Shown: positions 45,104 to 57,365 of the stretch, in pieces | Layout: each line of letters starts with the position of its first letter | Numbering within the stretch: position 1 is the stretch's first letter | From: Cryptomeria japonica | Lineage: Eukaryota; Streptophyta; Pinopsida; Cupressales; Cupressaceae | Length of the DNA stretch: 64,000 nt | Assembly: GCF_030272615.1 (NCBI RefSeq) | Contig: NC_081415.1 | Coordinates: 187,189,233 to 187,253,232, forward strand | Direction of reading: 5' to 3' | Made by a program: the position numbers and the translations under genes | Notes under the pieces: model-generated | What the model saw: the letters and a program-made list of their open reading frames with translations, nothing else | Told to the model about the DNA's origin: nothing | Database searches by the model: none

Positions 45104-46137
45104 TGTCGAGCTCTATGAAATTGTACCTGTACCTACAAACACAATGCACTCAATATATCATTACAAGCATGGTTAGTGAATTTAAATCAAAGAAAGATAA
45201 AACCATAACTAAGCGATCTATTGCCTCCTAGTAAATGCGTGTATGAATTTTGCTCTCAAATCTTGTTATGCAGATTCTAGTGACTTGACTACACTTAGAT
45301 GGAGGATTTGAATGATGAAGATTCATGATCTAGCAAGAATAACATGATTAAGCTACATGATTCTAGAAAATAGGCTAGAATGAAGATGAGATTAAGCTAA
45401 AATTGAGCATGATAACATTGCTAAATTGATAAGCTATAAGCTAGATGCCTATAGTAACAATGCATAAGATGAGATGATATGGGATGATCAATTTATATGA
45501 ATTGGGACCATTGTTGCTCAAAATGGGGTCTATTTATAGGATTTCCCAAGGTTAGGGGTGAGGTGGCAGGAATCAACAGTCAAGATTGATTTGAATATAT
45601 CAATGGTTAAATTGGAGGAGGTTGGCAAAGGGGTTGGACTAAAGGGAACATCTGTCATCTCTATGGTGACAAGTGTCAAGAGGCTTCTAGAAGAGGTTGG
45701 ATGAAAGGGAAAACTTAGTGACAAGTGTCACAAAGGTTCTAGAATAGGTTGGATGAAAGGGAACATGTGGGTAGGTATAATGGGTTAGGTTTAGGAATGG
45801 TTAGGCTAGGTGGTTAAATGTTAGGAGAATTTGAATTTAGAAATTCAATTAATAGGAAAAGGCTAATTAATTTTAACAACTCATAATGGATTTGTTTTAA
45901 TTAATTAAATGATTAGAAGAAATGATTTTGATGGAAGGAATTAATTAATTTGAATTAATTAATCAAAGGAGATTAGTGAGATGAACCTATTTAATAAATC
46001 CTTAGATTTATTAATAAGTAGATGAAAGTGGAGGATTTAATCAAATTGTTGATGAGTTCAATTAAATTGGGGAGGGAGATTAATTAAATAATTTCTTATT
46101 CAATTAATTATCTTCAGACCATTTTTAGGTGTATACA
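45104..46137 (-). repeat. Gypsy-3 3' LTR
   Basis: 1,034 bases from TGTCGAGCTC to GTGTATACA (plus sense). TATA box CCTATAAATAG on the minus strand at 45530-45540. Positions 45458-46137 match 59007-59687 of the other LTR with about 3-4 % differences; 45104-45457 does not, except for its first 31 bases. Confidence 0.92.
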
Positions 46138-46155
46138 TTTTGCCCCTCTTTGAAG
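46138..46155 (-). other. Gypsy-3 polypurine tract
   Basis: Minus strand CTTCAAAGAGGGGCAAAA directly before the LTR start TGTATACACC, identical to that of Gypsy-2. Confidence 0.88.
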
Positions 46156-47963
46156 CGAGGTGTGATGACGCGTTGATTCAAAGAATAAATTCCCTTTTTT
46201 TTATGATGATATTGATATGTAGGATGCCCCAGCTCTTGATTGCTAAATCCCAGTATGATTATGCCCCATCGGGAGATCAATTAAGATGATTGATCTTTGG
46301 AGTGTTTGCGAGATTGATATCCCAATAGATTTGATTTAATTTATGCAACTGTGGTTTGATGAAAATGTGAGTTCTTCTATTAGCTTGATTGCTTAGATTG
46401 GTAAGATTGAAAACTCGTGATCGATTTGATTGATAAGATCGAGATTCAGTCTGGTTTCAGGAAGGATACATCCTGTATAAGATAAAGATGATCATAGCAT
46501 CTGATTTCAAGATGGATTCATCCTGTATAAGACATGATCAGAACATCTGGTTTCAGGAAGGATACATCCTGTATAAGACATGAATCAGAATCAGATTGTC
46601 TTGTTTCGAGAAGGATTCATCCTATATAAGACAATGATGATCAAAGTGTCTGGTTTTAGGAAGGATTCATCCTATATAAGACATGATCAGAATGTTTGGT
46701 TTCAGGAAGGATACATCCTATATAAGACATGATTGAATCGATTAGATTTGATTGATTTGATTTGATTTGATAAGGTTGATTAGATAAAGAACTGACAGTT
46801 TGTTGATATCAAGTTGCAGAAATTTTTGGATATGTTGATTGTTGATTCTGTTGAGAGAGATAGCATAAGATTCCTATGATAGATTTAATCTTGGATAAAA
46901 TGAGCTTGTAGGATCCCATGCAAGAATGAAATGCAAGCTAAAATGCAAATGAAAATGCAAAGAGATGCAAACTATGCCCAGACGAGTCACTGGATTATTT
47001 TGCATTTTTTTTGTCATCATTGAGATTTTTGAAATGTGGGAAGTGAGTGCAAAAATCGATGGTATAATTAAACCATGATGACCTGAGCATTACTTTCCTG
47101 GATTTTGATATAGCAAGTTAGCACAAGCATCGAGGTATAATTGAACCAAGATGACCTGAGTGTTGCTTGCATAAAACAGGCAGTATTTATCATTTCTATA
47201 CACAAATCGGTAATGTCTTCAATGATACTTCGATGATCATGTCTCGAGATAAATTTGCACATATTAATGATTAATTTTCAGACAATAGACAAGAAAAATA
47301 TCATGTTCCTTCCTTGTTCCTCTGGTCAAAGACATCTTGGAGTCACTTAGAAATCATGATAATGAAAAGCAATATAGAAAAGTTGAATAATCATGTTAAA
47401 GTCATTATCCAAAAAGATATTATCCACTAAAAAGTGTGTGATGTGCTTAGACTGACATATGATAGCTTGATGGTTAACAATGTGATTTCATGTTTAACGT
47501 TGGATGTGTCTCAGTATTTTCACTTGATAGGTGTTGTCTAACTGTTGTTCTACCTGTTTGATTAAGCTAAGAATGATCCGAAAGTTTTGCCCCCAGCTAG
47601 GTGTAGGATTTTGCCCCAAGCTTAGAAACAAAGTTGCTATGATATATCCAATGATCCAAACCATGTCAAGAAGCCACTTGGGATGTCTGTGTATGTACAA
47701 AGGCTTGATCATGATTGATGCTGATGGAAAATGAATGCAAGCAGAAAAAATGCATGAACTAATAGACAGAAGAGCTAGCGGACAGATAGTGCTTGTTTGC
47801 CAAGTTTTCACTGTCTATTTTTATTGCACTTTTTCTGATATTTGATTCTTTTCTTTCTTTTTTCTTTTTTTTTTTGTATTTTTGTATATTTTTGTTTTTT
47901 TATTTTTCTGATTTTTTAGACATAGAGCCTCTTCAGATGCATGTTATTGATGGGTTCCTTGAA
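46156..47963 (-). other. Gypsy-3 3' non-coding region with stem-loop repeats
   Basis: 1.8 kb without coding motifs. At about 46450-46735 six copies of a ~45-base unit (TCTGGTTTCAGGAAGGATAC type) each contain an AGGAT...ATCCT inverted repeat. A diverged doublet with TATAATTAAACCATGATGAC lies near 47060-47165. A T-rich block fills 47820-47915. Confidence 0.8.
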
Positions 47964-49241
47964 CTAATCTTCATCCTGTGTTGATAATTGATATGCTCCT
48001 GATCCAAATACTGTTGTGACCACAAATGGACCTAACCAGTTTGGTTCAAATTTGCCTTTCTTTTCTCGATCTGCTTGATTGTGTGGATTTTCTTTGAGTA
48101 CCAGGTCTCCAATTTGAAATGCTCTTGGTTTGGACCTCTGATTGTAGTTCCTGCTCATTCTTTGTTGATATACCTTTAGATGATCAAAGGCATTTTGTCT
48201 TCATTCATGGATCAGTTCTAACTCTTCATGTCTAGATATTCTTTGTTCTTCATCTAGGATGAGACCTTTTAGTGATACACGTAGAGAGGGTATCTCTACT
48301 TCGATTGGAAATATGGCTTCTAATCCATATACAAGAGAGAAAGGTGTGGCACCTATTGGTGTGTGGATACTAGTGCGGTAGGCCCAGAGAGCAGGACTTA
48401 GTTGAATATGCCAATCTTTCCCAGCATCATTCACTATCTTTTTAAGGATTTTCAGAATAGTTTTGTTAGATGCTTCTGCCTGCCCATTTCCCTGTGGATA
48501 ATATGGCGTGGAGCATCTGTGTTGGATTTTGAACTTCTCTCATAGCTCTTGTACATCTTGATTCTTGAACAGTCGCCCATTATCAGTGATAATGGTCATT
48601 GGTATTCCATAGAGACAGATGATGTAATTCAAGATAAATGCAGCAATTTGTTTTCCTGTGATGTTTGTGAGAGGTACAGCCTCAATCCATTTTGTAAAAT
48701 ATTTTGTAGCTACAAGGATGAATTTGTGTCCATTAGATGAGGAAGGATTTATCTTTCCTACTAGATCAAGACCCCATTGACAAAAAGGCCATGATGTTGC
48801 TAAAGTGTGAAGTTCTTATGCTAGTGCATGAATCAAATTCCCATGGATCTGACATTGTTTGCATGTTCTCACTATCTGAAAGGAATCTTGTTCCATAGTC
48901 GGCCAATAATAGCCCAAGTGTATGAGTTTTTTTGAAAGAGTAAGACCATTTGAATGAGTGCCACAAATTCCGTTATGGACTTCATGTAAAGCCTTCTCAG
49001 ATTCTTCTTTTTCGAGACATCTTAGGAGAGTACCATCTAGACCTTGTTTAAACAAGGTATCCGCGATGAGAGTAAAATGGGAGGATTGGTGAATAAAGTT
49101 TCTCTTTTGGTTTTTCGATAAGTCAGGAGGTAAGATGTTGTCTTTCAGGTATGTGTAAGTTTGGTCGTAGCGGGAGGAATCATGTTCAATAAGTTGACAA
49201 ATGATTTGGGAATCAGGACAATTAAAGGTGGGATGAAACAA
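47964..49241 (-). pseudogene. Gypsy-3 integrase
   Basis: The N-terminal zinc domain is in the 49241-48816 frame (EVHNGICGTH and CKQCQIHG). After a stop the core can be read in phase, with WGLDLVG, TDNGR and GQAEASNK giving Asp, Asp and Glu. The C-terminal part is in 48434-48201 and 48158-47964 (NWLGPFVVTTVFGSGAYQL). Three stops and no large indel. Confidence 0.88.
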
Positions 49242-50219
49242 CTCTTCAACCAGGAATTCATAATGTTGTTGATTTTCCTGTGTCTAAAATAGAGAAGTAA
49301 GTGTAGCCATGGTGTCTGCTGCTTTATTATCATTTCTTGGAATTTGTTCAAAAGTGATTTTAACAAAGTACTTTTTGATATCCTCAACCATCTTTTTATA
49401 AGGCATGAGTTTGTCATATTTTGTTTGATAGTCATCAGTAATTTGATTAATTACGAGTTCAGAGTCTCCAAAGACCTAAAGTTGTGTTATATTCCATTCT
49501 ACAGCCATTTTGATACCTGTTACCAATGCTTCATACTATGTTATATTGTTTGTGCATGGAAAGCTTAATTTGTATGCTTTTGGGATTGTATGACCTTGTG
49601 GTGTGATGAATAGAATTCCTGCTCCTGATCCGTGTTGTGTATATGAACCATCAAAGTATAATTGTCATGTTTTAGTAGAGACTACTAGAATATCCACATC
49701 GGGAAACTCAATTTGTAGTGGATGATCATCTTGAAGTGGTGCATCCGTTAGCTGGTCTGCAATAACTTGTCCTTTGATAGATTTTCTGTCAACGTACTTG
49801 ATATCAAACTCACTGAGAATCATGATCCACTTTGCTAGTCTCCCTGTTAATGTTGCTTTGTTGAGTAAGTACTTTAAAGGATCAATTTTAGCTATCAACT
49901 GGATAGAATGAGATAGTAGATAGTGTCGTAATTTTTGAGAAGCAAAAACTACTGCCAAGCATGCTTTTTCCATTGATGAATAGTTGATCTCATATCCCAC
50001 TAGTGTTTTGCTGATGTAGTAGATGGCTCGTTCTTTTCCTTCATTATCCTGTTGTGCGAGCAAAACTCCTAATGATGTTTCAGTAGTTGTAGCATAGAGT
50101 AATAATGGCTTTCCTAGAATTAGTGACATTAGAACATGTGGTTGCATGAGATATGCCTTGATTTTGTTGAATGCTTCTTCACACTGATGGTCCCATTTGA
50201 ATTTAACATGTTTGTGCAA
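49242..50219 (-). pseudogene. Gypsy-3 RNase H and archaeal-type RNase H
   Basis: 50219-49665 holds the gypsy-type RNase H (LLLYATTTETSLGVLLAQ to DRKSIKGQVIADQLTDAP). As in Gypsy-1 its first Asp is gone. The second RNase H occupies about 49660-49250 in broken frames (for example MAVEWNI and the VFGDSELVINQ region). Confidence 0.85.
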
Positions 50220-50288
50220 TAGATGTGTAAATGGTTGACATTTATCTGCTAGTTGAGCAACAAATCTATTGATTGATTGTAGCCATCC

Positions 50289-50972
50289 TTATAGTGATCT
50301 TAGTTTACTGATATTCTTGGGAGATGCCATTTCCATGATTGCTTTAACCTTGGCTGGATCTACTTCGATTCCTCTTGCTGAAATAATGTATCCCAATAGC
50401 ATTCCTGAAGTTATACCAAAGGCACATTTCTTAAGGTTTAGTCGTAGCTTGTATTGTTCTAACCTGTCAAAGATCTTTTCTAATATCTCTATATGTTCTT
50501 CTCTATTGTATGATTTAGCCAATATGTCATCCACATAGTCTTCCATGAATGTATGCATCATGTCATGAAATATAGTTGTCATAGCTCTTTGATATGTAGC
50601 ACTGACGATATTTAGTCCAAAAGGCATGACATTCCAATAGAAAGTACCCCATGGACATGTGGAAGTTGTCTTTTCTTGATCTTCAGGTTCTATTTTGATC
50701 TGTTTGTATCTGAAGAAACCATCCATTAGAGAAAACATGGAGTGTCCAGCAGTTAAATCTACAATGATGTTGATGTTAGGCAAAGGAAAGTCATCATTTG
50801 GATAGGCATTATTAAGATCTCTGAAGTCTATGCATATTCTGATGCTTTTATCTGGTTTTGAAATAGGAACGATGTTGGATACCCATTGAGGATAAGCTAT
50901 AGGTCTGATGAATCCTACATCTAGTAATTTCTTTAGTTCTGCCTTGACTAGAAGAGCAATATGAGGATGCAT
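50289..50972 (-). pseudogene. Gypsy-3 reverse transcriptase core
   Basis: 227 codons with RICIDFRDLNNAYPNDDFPL, LMDGFFRYKQI (usual FSGYNQI), YWNVMPFGL and YVDD. It keeps the Trp that is a stop in Gypsy-1. The catalytic aspartates are present but upstream and downstream stops isolate the domain. Confidence 0.9.
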
Positions 50973-52503
50973 CTTTCTTAATTTCTATTTGACTGGTTTG
51001 GCTCCTGGATTGACATTCAAGTGATGCATAATAAGCTCTAGATCCAACCCTGGCATGTCTGCATATGACTAGGCAAAATTAATTTGCCGTCATTTGAAGA
51101 ATTCCACATATTGTTGCATTTCTACCTCTGATAGAGATGTTGCTGGATGTAAGATCTTTGGTTGCTCTATTGTGCCAATGTTAACTGCCTCTGTTGGTTT
51201 GATCAAAATGGATGACCTTTCTTGATAGTGCTTAGGCAAAGTGTCAAATCTCCCATCTTCCAGTGCCTCAAGGAGGTTTTCGCCGTTAGATGCGTGCTTT
51301 ATTTTTACTTTTTCTTGGTCTAATGTTGCCAAGAAATGGTTTTCGGCATTAGACCTGATATTGTTTTCTTTATTTTCACTTTTGCGAATAGGAGATTTGG
51401 CACCCACTTGACTGGAAGATGCATTTTTTAGATTCCTGGTGGAAGTTGTTATAGGTTCGATTGCATTAAGACATATAGATATGGCATGGTCATTTGGAAA
51501 GGTATTAATGGCAGTATGTCCTTAATTTTCCCAATCAATAAGCTCAGGGTGTATTAGAGGAAAAGGATCTTCAGGTTGAGATGTTTCAAAGATATCAAGG
51601 GTCATGATAGATATATTAAAGTTTTCAGTATGTATGTCGATGTCTAGAACAATACTCTCATTAGAATGAATTCGCATAAGAAGTTTCTTGATCATCCTCG
51701 GTTAAGTCCATGTTAGCCATATGTGATCCTAATTCAAGTGAACTAGTTCCTGACGTTTGTTCTACATACGTGTGAACTACATCAACTCCTATATCTTCTT
51801 CAAAGCAATTTTCTTCAGCTAATTCTTTAGAGTGATAGGAACCCCATTCCTATTCATTAGAATTTGTATCACTAGTAGCCCGTAATCTATAGATTTGGTC
51901 ATATAGCCATTCTTCTTCTTTTCTAGTTATATCTTTCCTTCTTTCATATTCAACTTCTTCAGGACTGAGATTGAGTTCTATCAATCTATATATGAGTTCC
52001 CCTTGATTAGGTTCATGTCTATTTTGATTGAGATTTGATGCTGCTTGAGAGATATCTGCAATTTGTTTCTCTTGGTGATTTGAAGATTGCTTCTTTTCCC
52101 ATTTCATGTTTGCTTGTGTTTGTTGCTTAGCTGAATCTTCTTCTCTTTCAATTGCCAGTTGTTCTTGTTTGTTTGCATATTCCTCTTGTTGTTGACTAAA
52201 AGATGCGTCTTCTGGTAGAGTGACATATCCTAGACCTATTTTGTTTGTAGTCTGCTGAGTATGAGGTTGAATAGCTTCTGAGATACCTTCTTTTCTTTTT
52301 CCTATAGGGCATGTTCCAGTGTATCCCATCCTTCGAAGAATGTTGAATCCTTTTCCATATTTTTCTGTAGGTATTCTGACATTGTTGACCTTTTGTTGAA
52401 CTTCATCGTTGTATAGCCACTGTAGCACATCTTTATCTTTTGTCTCCTCTGATAATATTCTAGCGCTAATGAATGCTTCATCAAATATCGGAAGATGTTT
52501 CAC
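50973..52503 (-). pseudogene. Gypsy-3 G-patch and linker
   Basis: The 52503-51850 frame carries the G-patch (FNILRRMGYTGTCPIG ... NKIGLGY) and then a Gln/Lys/Glu-rich coiled-coil-like stretch (QQQEEYANKQEQLAIEREED). 51407-51090 is the acidic spacer before RT. Frames shift at least twice here. Confidence 0.8.
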
Positions 52504-53763
52504 AATTGGTTGTTGTTTAGAGTTTGATTGTTTTCCAAAGGATTTAGGAGAAAGTGGTAATTGTGATATTGAGTATTCTCAATTCCCTTGGTCTCTTAGC
52601 TGCATTTGTTTTTCCATGCTTGATAAAATAGATGCAAATGATTGTTCCTTGGATTGTGTGTTTGATGTTTTTGCCTCCCTATTATGTGGAACAATTACTT
52701 CTTGAGCCATTTTTAGATTGTTGCAGTATTGGAATGGATTTGCATCTGCAGAGATTGTGATTTCTTGTCCCTCGTAGGGAAATTTGACACATTGATGATA
52801 TGTTGATGGTATAGTTTATAAGTCATGTATCCATGGTCTCTCTAGGAGTACATTATATGATAAGTCCAGTCTATAACTTAGCATGTTGTGTCTTTTTGTA
52901 GAGGTCCCATTCTGATAGGTAGTATCACAATTCCCTTGGAGGAACGTTCTTCTTCATCATAGGCTTTTATGGTGATCTTTTTCCGGATATCAACTTATCC
53001 TAAGGCACGAACAAGACTCAATGAATAGATATTTAGGCCAGCTCCACCATCTATTAGAACACACTTGACTCGCATTTTGTGAATAAGGACTTCAATATGC
53101 AAGGGAGGGTTGTGAGGATGTTGCAAGGACATGTCATCTTCTTCAGTGAATGATAAGCAATGAGGGGTTGTGAGGTGTCCCACCATGGTTTGGAATTGGT
53201 CGATATCAAGATCTTTGGATACTGTGGTATCTACTAATGCTTTTTCCAAGATTTCTTTGTGTGCAGGTGAAAGTTTTAAAAGTTCCAACATTGATATTTG
53301 GGCAAGTGTTTTCTGCAATTGTTCCACTAGACTGTATTGTTTTGTTGTAGTGGATGATGTGTTTGTTGTAGGACCCAAAAAAACAACTTTGGCTTTGCTT
53401 CTTGTGATAGCATGAGCATGTTCTTGATTTTGTTTTTCTTTAACTACAAACACATTCACCACATTGTCATATGTATGAGCATAGTTTACCTTTTCTTTAC
53501 CCTTACCATTGTTTGTTGTTGATGACTCACCTTTCTCATAGTTTGGAAGTGGAGTTTTAAAGGTGGTATGAGATTCATTTATTGTATGTCCATCCACAGT
53601 AATTACACCATTTATCAATTAAGTCTTGTATGACATGTTTCAACTTCTGACAATTATCTGTGAGATGTCCCTTGTTTTGATGGAAATCGCAATATTGATT
53701 ATCATTCCACCAATGTGGTTTTATTTGAGGTTCATAGTTCCTTTCTTCTGGTAAAGAAATCAA
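52504..53763 (-). pseudogene. Gypsy-3 zinc knuckle and protease
   Basis: 53763-53575 has CDFHQNKGHLTDNCQKLKHVIQDL, the C-x2-H-x4-H-x4-C knuckle. 53618-52995 has the protease VLIDGGAGLNIYSLSLV, with a D-G-G triad. The remaining protease part (52994-52510) is in broken frames. Confidence 0.85.
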
Positions 53764-53954
53764 TTTATTTACGATAAGCGTTTTTAATGCTGACCCTAGG
53801 GGTTCACCAATGTCTGTAAATTGTCTTCGAAAGAAAGTTTTAATATTTGCTCTTTGGTGATTGTTGTTATGTTGTGTAGCTGTTGAGTGAGTAGATAAAT
53901 TGAAAACTAGTTGCTTTGGTTTTACATTATTGTTATCTACTATTCCATCATTAA

Positions 53955-55205
53955 CTACATTTGATTTCTATTCCAAAACTTTGGCTTGTCATTGTGATTG
54001 TTGTTATTGTTGTTGTTAGGAGGATAGACTCCTTCTTTGTATATTTTCAATTCACCTTTCTTTATCACGACTTCTTCCATTATGATTCCATTATCAACCA
54101 TTTTTCTGAAACTTTGATTTCCTTGCATTTTTAAGTGAGAACTCATTTGATCATTTAAGTTGTCAATGAATATGTCCATTTTTCATATTCGGGCATAGTA
54201 CGAGGATACCTGCGAAGCTAGCCGTCTCCATCATTGTAAAAATGTCACGAAAGGTTCTCCACTCTTTTGTTTGGCATTACACAGGTCTAGCATGGTTACT
54301 TCATGTTGTATATTATAAGAGTATTGTGAAACAAACTTATCTACCAACTCTGAAAATGATCTGATTCTAGGTGGAAGTTTGGAGAATCATTCCATAGCTA
54401 GTCCAATTAAGCTTTTCGGGAATAGTCTCATTAAGTAGGTATCCTCATGTGCAAACTCCATACTCATTGTGCAAAATTATCATATATGATCTTGAGGGTC
54501 AGTGCTTCCATCATATTTTTTGTATCTAGGAGTTTCAAAGCCTATAGGAAATGGTATCATGTTTAGATTTCTGTCGAATGGATAAGGACATATTTCTAGA
54601 AGTGAGTATCGCCTGATATTTCATGTTTGCATATCTTGAATTTGTGTTTGCATTGTTTGTAGTTGTTGTGTGAGAGTCATGATAGCATTATCAACATGAT
54701 TTGTTCTTCCATAACCCTGATTTTGTATTCTAGAAGGATCTCGATCTCTTCTTGGTTCATCCTTAGTTCTTCTTGTATCTTCATTGGGTTGAATGTTATT
54801 CAAAATTTCTACTTCATCTCTTTTGGGAATGTAAGTCTCTTCATTGGTTCGGGTGTTACGAGGAATTGACGTGTCATTCATTTTGAGACCAAAGATGTCC
54901 TCATATTGTTCGTTATTAGGAGGAGGATCACTTTTCTTTTGTGTCAATTTGTTTATATCAAAGTCTTGAGGGAGTGTAGCACCAGATTTGGCTAACATTA
55001 GAAAATATTTTTCTTTTTCTTCCTACAACATTTTTTGCATAAATTTATCGAATTGGGGATCTTTCTTGATGTCTCTGATGTTTTGGTATGTTATTTCTCC
55101 TTCAACTTGTATTTCCTCTTCATGTTCCATGATTATATTTGTTTCCAACGTTTCAATTTTAGTCTCTACAATTTTTCCTCTCTGAGCTCTAGTTAGAATG
55201 GGCAT
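53955..55205 (-). pseudogene. Gypsy-3 gag
   Basis: Starts at 55205 (MPILTRAQRGKIVETKIET). 54998-54621 is acidic and Gln-rich; 54179-53955 is the capsid C-terminal side (DIFIDNLNDQMSSHL, then an Asn run NNNNNNNHN). The central gag domain, 54620-54180, is recognisable against Gypsy-1 only in broken frames. Confidence 0.8.
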
Positions 55206-57345
55206 ACATGTGTGTTATTTTGCTAGTATTCGATTGTGCAAAAGGTTGTTTTGATAAGTGATCAATAGTCAATTTCAAGGCAATAAAGTGATATGACACT
55301 AAAAGAGAATTCAAGCGTGTAAAAGTTTGCAATTTTTTCGATCTTCGGTTTAGGAGTGCAATTGTTATGATTTGATAAGAACCAAGTCTAGTAGGAACGA
55401 TACATCCTATGATGTGGGACAAGATTATCCTGACCAAACATTTCAGTTTTGTGATAAAGGATGATTGATCCTGATGAGAAACTATGTTTGAGTGATCAGT
55501 TTATCAAAGAGGGTGATAATGCACTTTGAGATGTTTAGATCTTGAACTTGTTGAGGGTGAGCACTTGAAAATCTTGGGGTGTTTATCTTCTAGAGTTTGA
55601 TTTTGATAGGTGATAACTTGACCAAGCAAACCAAAAAGACAATCTAAGCACAAACTAATAGATAATAGGTGTTTATGTTTGCTGCAAATTGATCAAGCAA
55701 AAATGATAAATCTGAAACAGGCATGAAGGACACAGCTCTGGACTGACAAATGCAGAGTTTTGTACGACTAGATATGCAGTTTAGAACAACACAAGATATG
55801 AGTTTGTACGATAAAGAAAAAGTTTTCATGTAACAAGAAGAGGCTCGTATGACACACTTTTCTGAACCATATGACAAAATAGCTGACTCATACGACATAG
55901 AATGTTGTGTAGCATGACACAAAATTTTATGCAAACAAGTTCGTACAACAAAGATCCTAATGTGTACGACAGATAACCGGATAGAGATAAAAAATGTTTG
56001 TTTAGTTAAATTTTTGATAACTGAAGTTAAATGTTTTGCTTATGTCTTCCATTTTTTGGATGTATAATTTGTCGATTTAGGGATGAATACACAACAAACA
56101 CATGATGTGATAAATGACTCCAAGCATGCTAAACCCTAAGGAAGTTAGCTGAGAATGAAAACCTTTGCTTGCTGACTCGGGTACACACCCAATAGCTAAT
56201 CAGAATATGACCGTTGAGTCTCATACAATGGATTCTCAACGCCGTATTATCTGACTCCAAATGCTAATGGGGGCATGATATGGCAAGTGTCTTGAGAGAG
56301 TTACTATCTCTCTTACACAAATATTATCACCCTTTCATAGGTGAATAGGGTAGCTTCTACTTTAACCGGAACTAGTAAGGGATCCATTTGGCACGTTGAG
56401 GTATAAACTCAATTAACAGGTCTCCCAGCCTTGAAAACCAAGGTTTGATATACTCAAAGGTATGGAGGAGAGCTATTCCCGAGCACTGCCAGTGTCTTGA
56501 TTTTCATCAAGAACATATTTATTTTATAGTGGGTTGGATTACTTGGCGTTAGCCGTTCCCACTTAGGTCGTTCCCCTCTCATCGGCCTTAATGGCTAAGA
56601 GTTATTACTCCTCAGGAGGGTAGGCCTGCTAAAGAAATACACTAATGAAAGCAAAAGATGAGTCTAGCTTTCTAATCACCTAAGAAAGGTGAGATCATAC
56701 CCGCCTATCATCAAAGACACGAAAGACATAATGGTTCATTTCTTAGCCCAGATTGAAGTGTGCTTAGAAAATTTAAATGAATACACAAAGTTTAGCTAGA
56801 TTCATAGGCAACCTGCAAAATAGATCCATTAGTAATCATTGATTGGTTTTTGAATTATGTCTTTGACAAGCATATCTTCATCAATCGTCCTGCAAAAAAG
56901 AGTTAGGCTACCAGAATCTCACAAACCATTCAGGGTTAGTGTTAGAAAATCTCAGATTAGAATCAGAAAATGCTAACATGCAGTTTATCAAAAAATCACA
57001 TATGCAGAAACTCGTATGGCATGATTTTAGTATGACAAATATTTAGACCTCTGACACAAGCCAAAAACCAGATTGTACGACACATAATTATGATTAGTAC
57101 AAGTAAAGAATTTATAAGAAATAGACTCGTAAGACATAGCTTTAGACCTAGTACAAATAAAGAACTTGCAACATAAAACCTTGTATGACACAAATTTATA
57201 CCTAATACGAGTTAGGATGAGGTGTCGTCCTAAGATAAAAGGAAGTTCATACAAGCTGAAAAGGTAGTTCGTACGAATTTCTAAACCAAAGCCAGACAGA
57301 GATGAAGTTTTTTGAAGATTAAGAGGCCAAAAGTGATGATTCCGA
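55206..57345 (-). other. Gypsy-3 leader with GTACGAC repeats
   Basis: 2.1 kb of non-coding leader. Copies of (T)CGTACGA(C) or close variants lie at 55762, 55806, 55844, 55889, 55941, 55964, 57011, 57075 and 57268 (TTCGTACGAA, a perfect 10-base palindrome). 56060-56880 is the segment most conserved with Gypsy-2. Confidence 0.78.
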
Positions 57346-57362
57346 CCCCACAGTGGGCGCCA
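57346..57362 (-). other. Gypsy-3 primer-binding site
   Basis: Minus strand TGGCGCCCACTGTGGGG, three bases from the LTR. It is the type commonly seen in plant Tat elements and differs from the tRNA-Trp-like site of Gypsy-1. I do not name the tRNA. Confidence 0.85.
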
Positions 57363-57365
57363 AAA

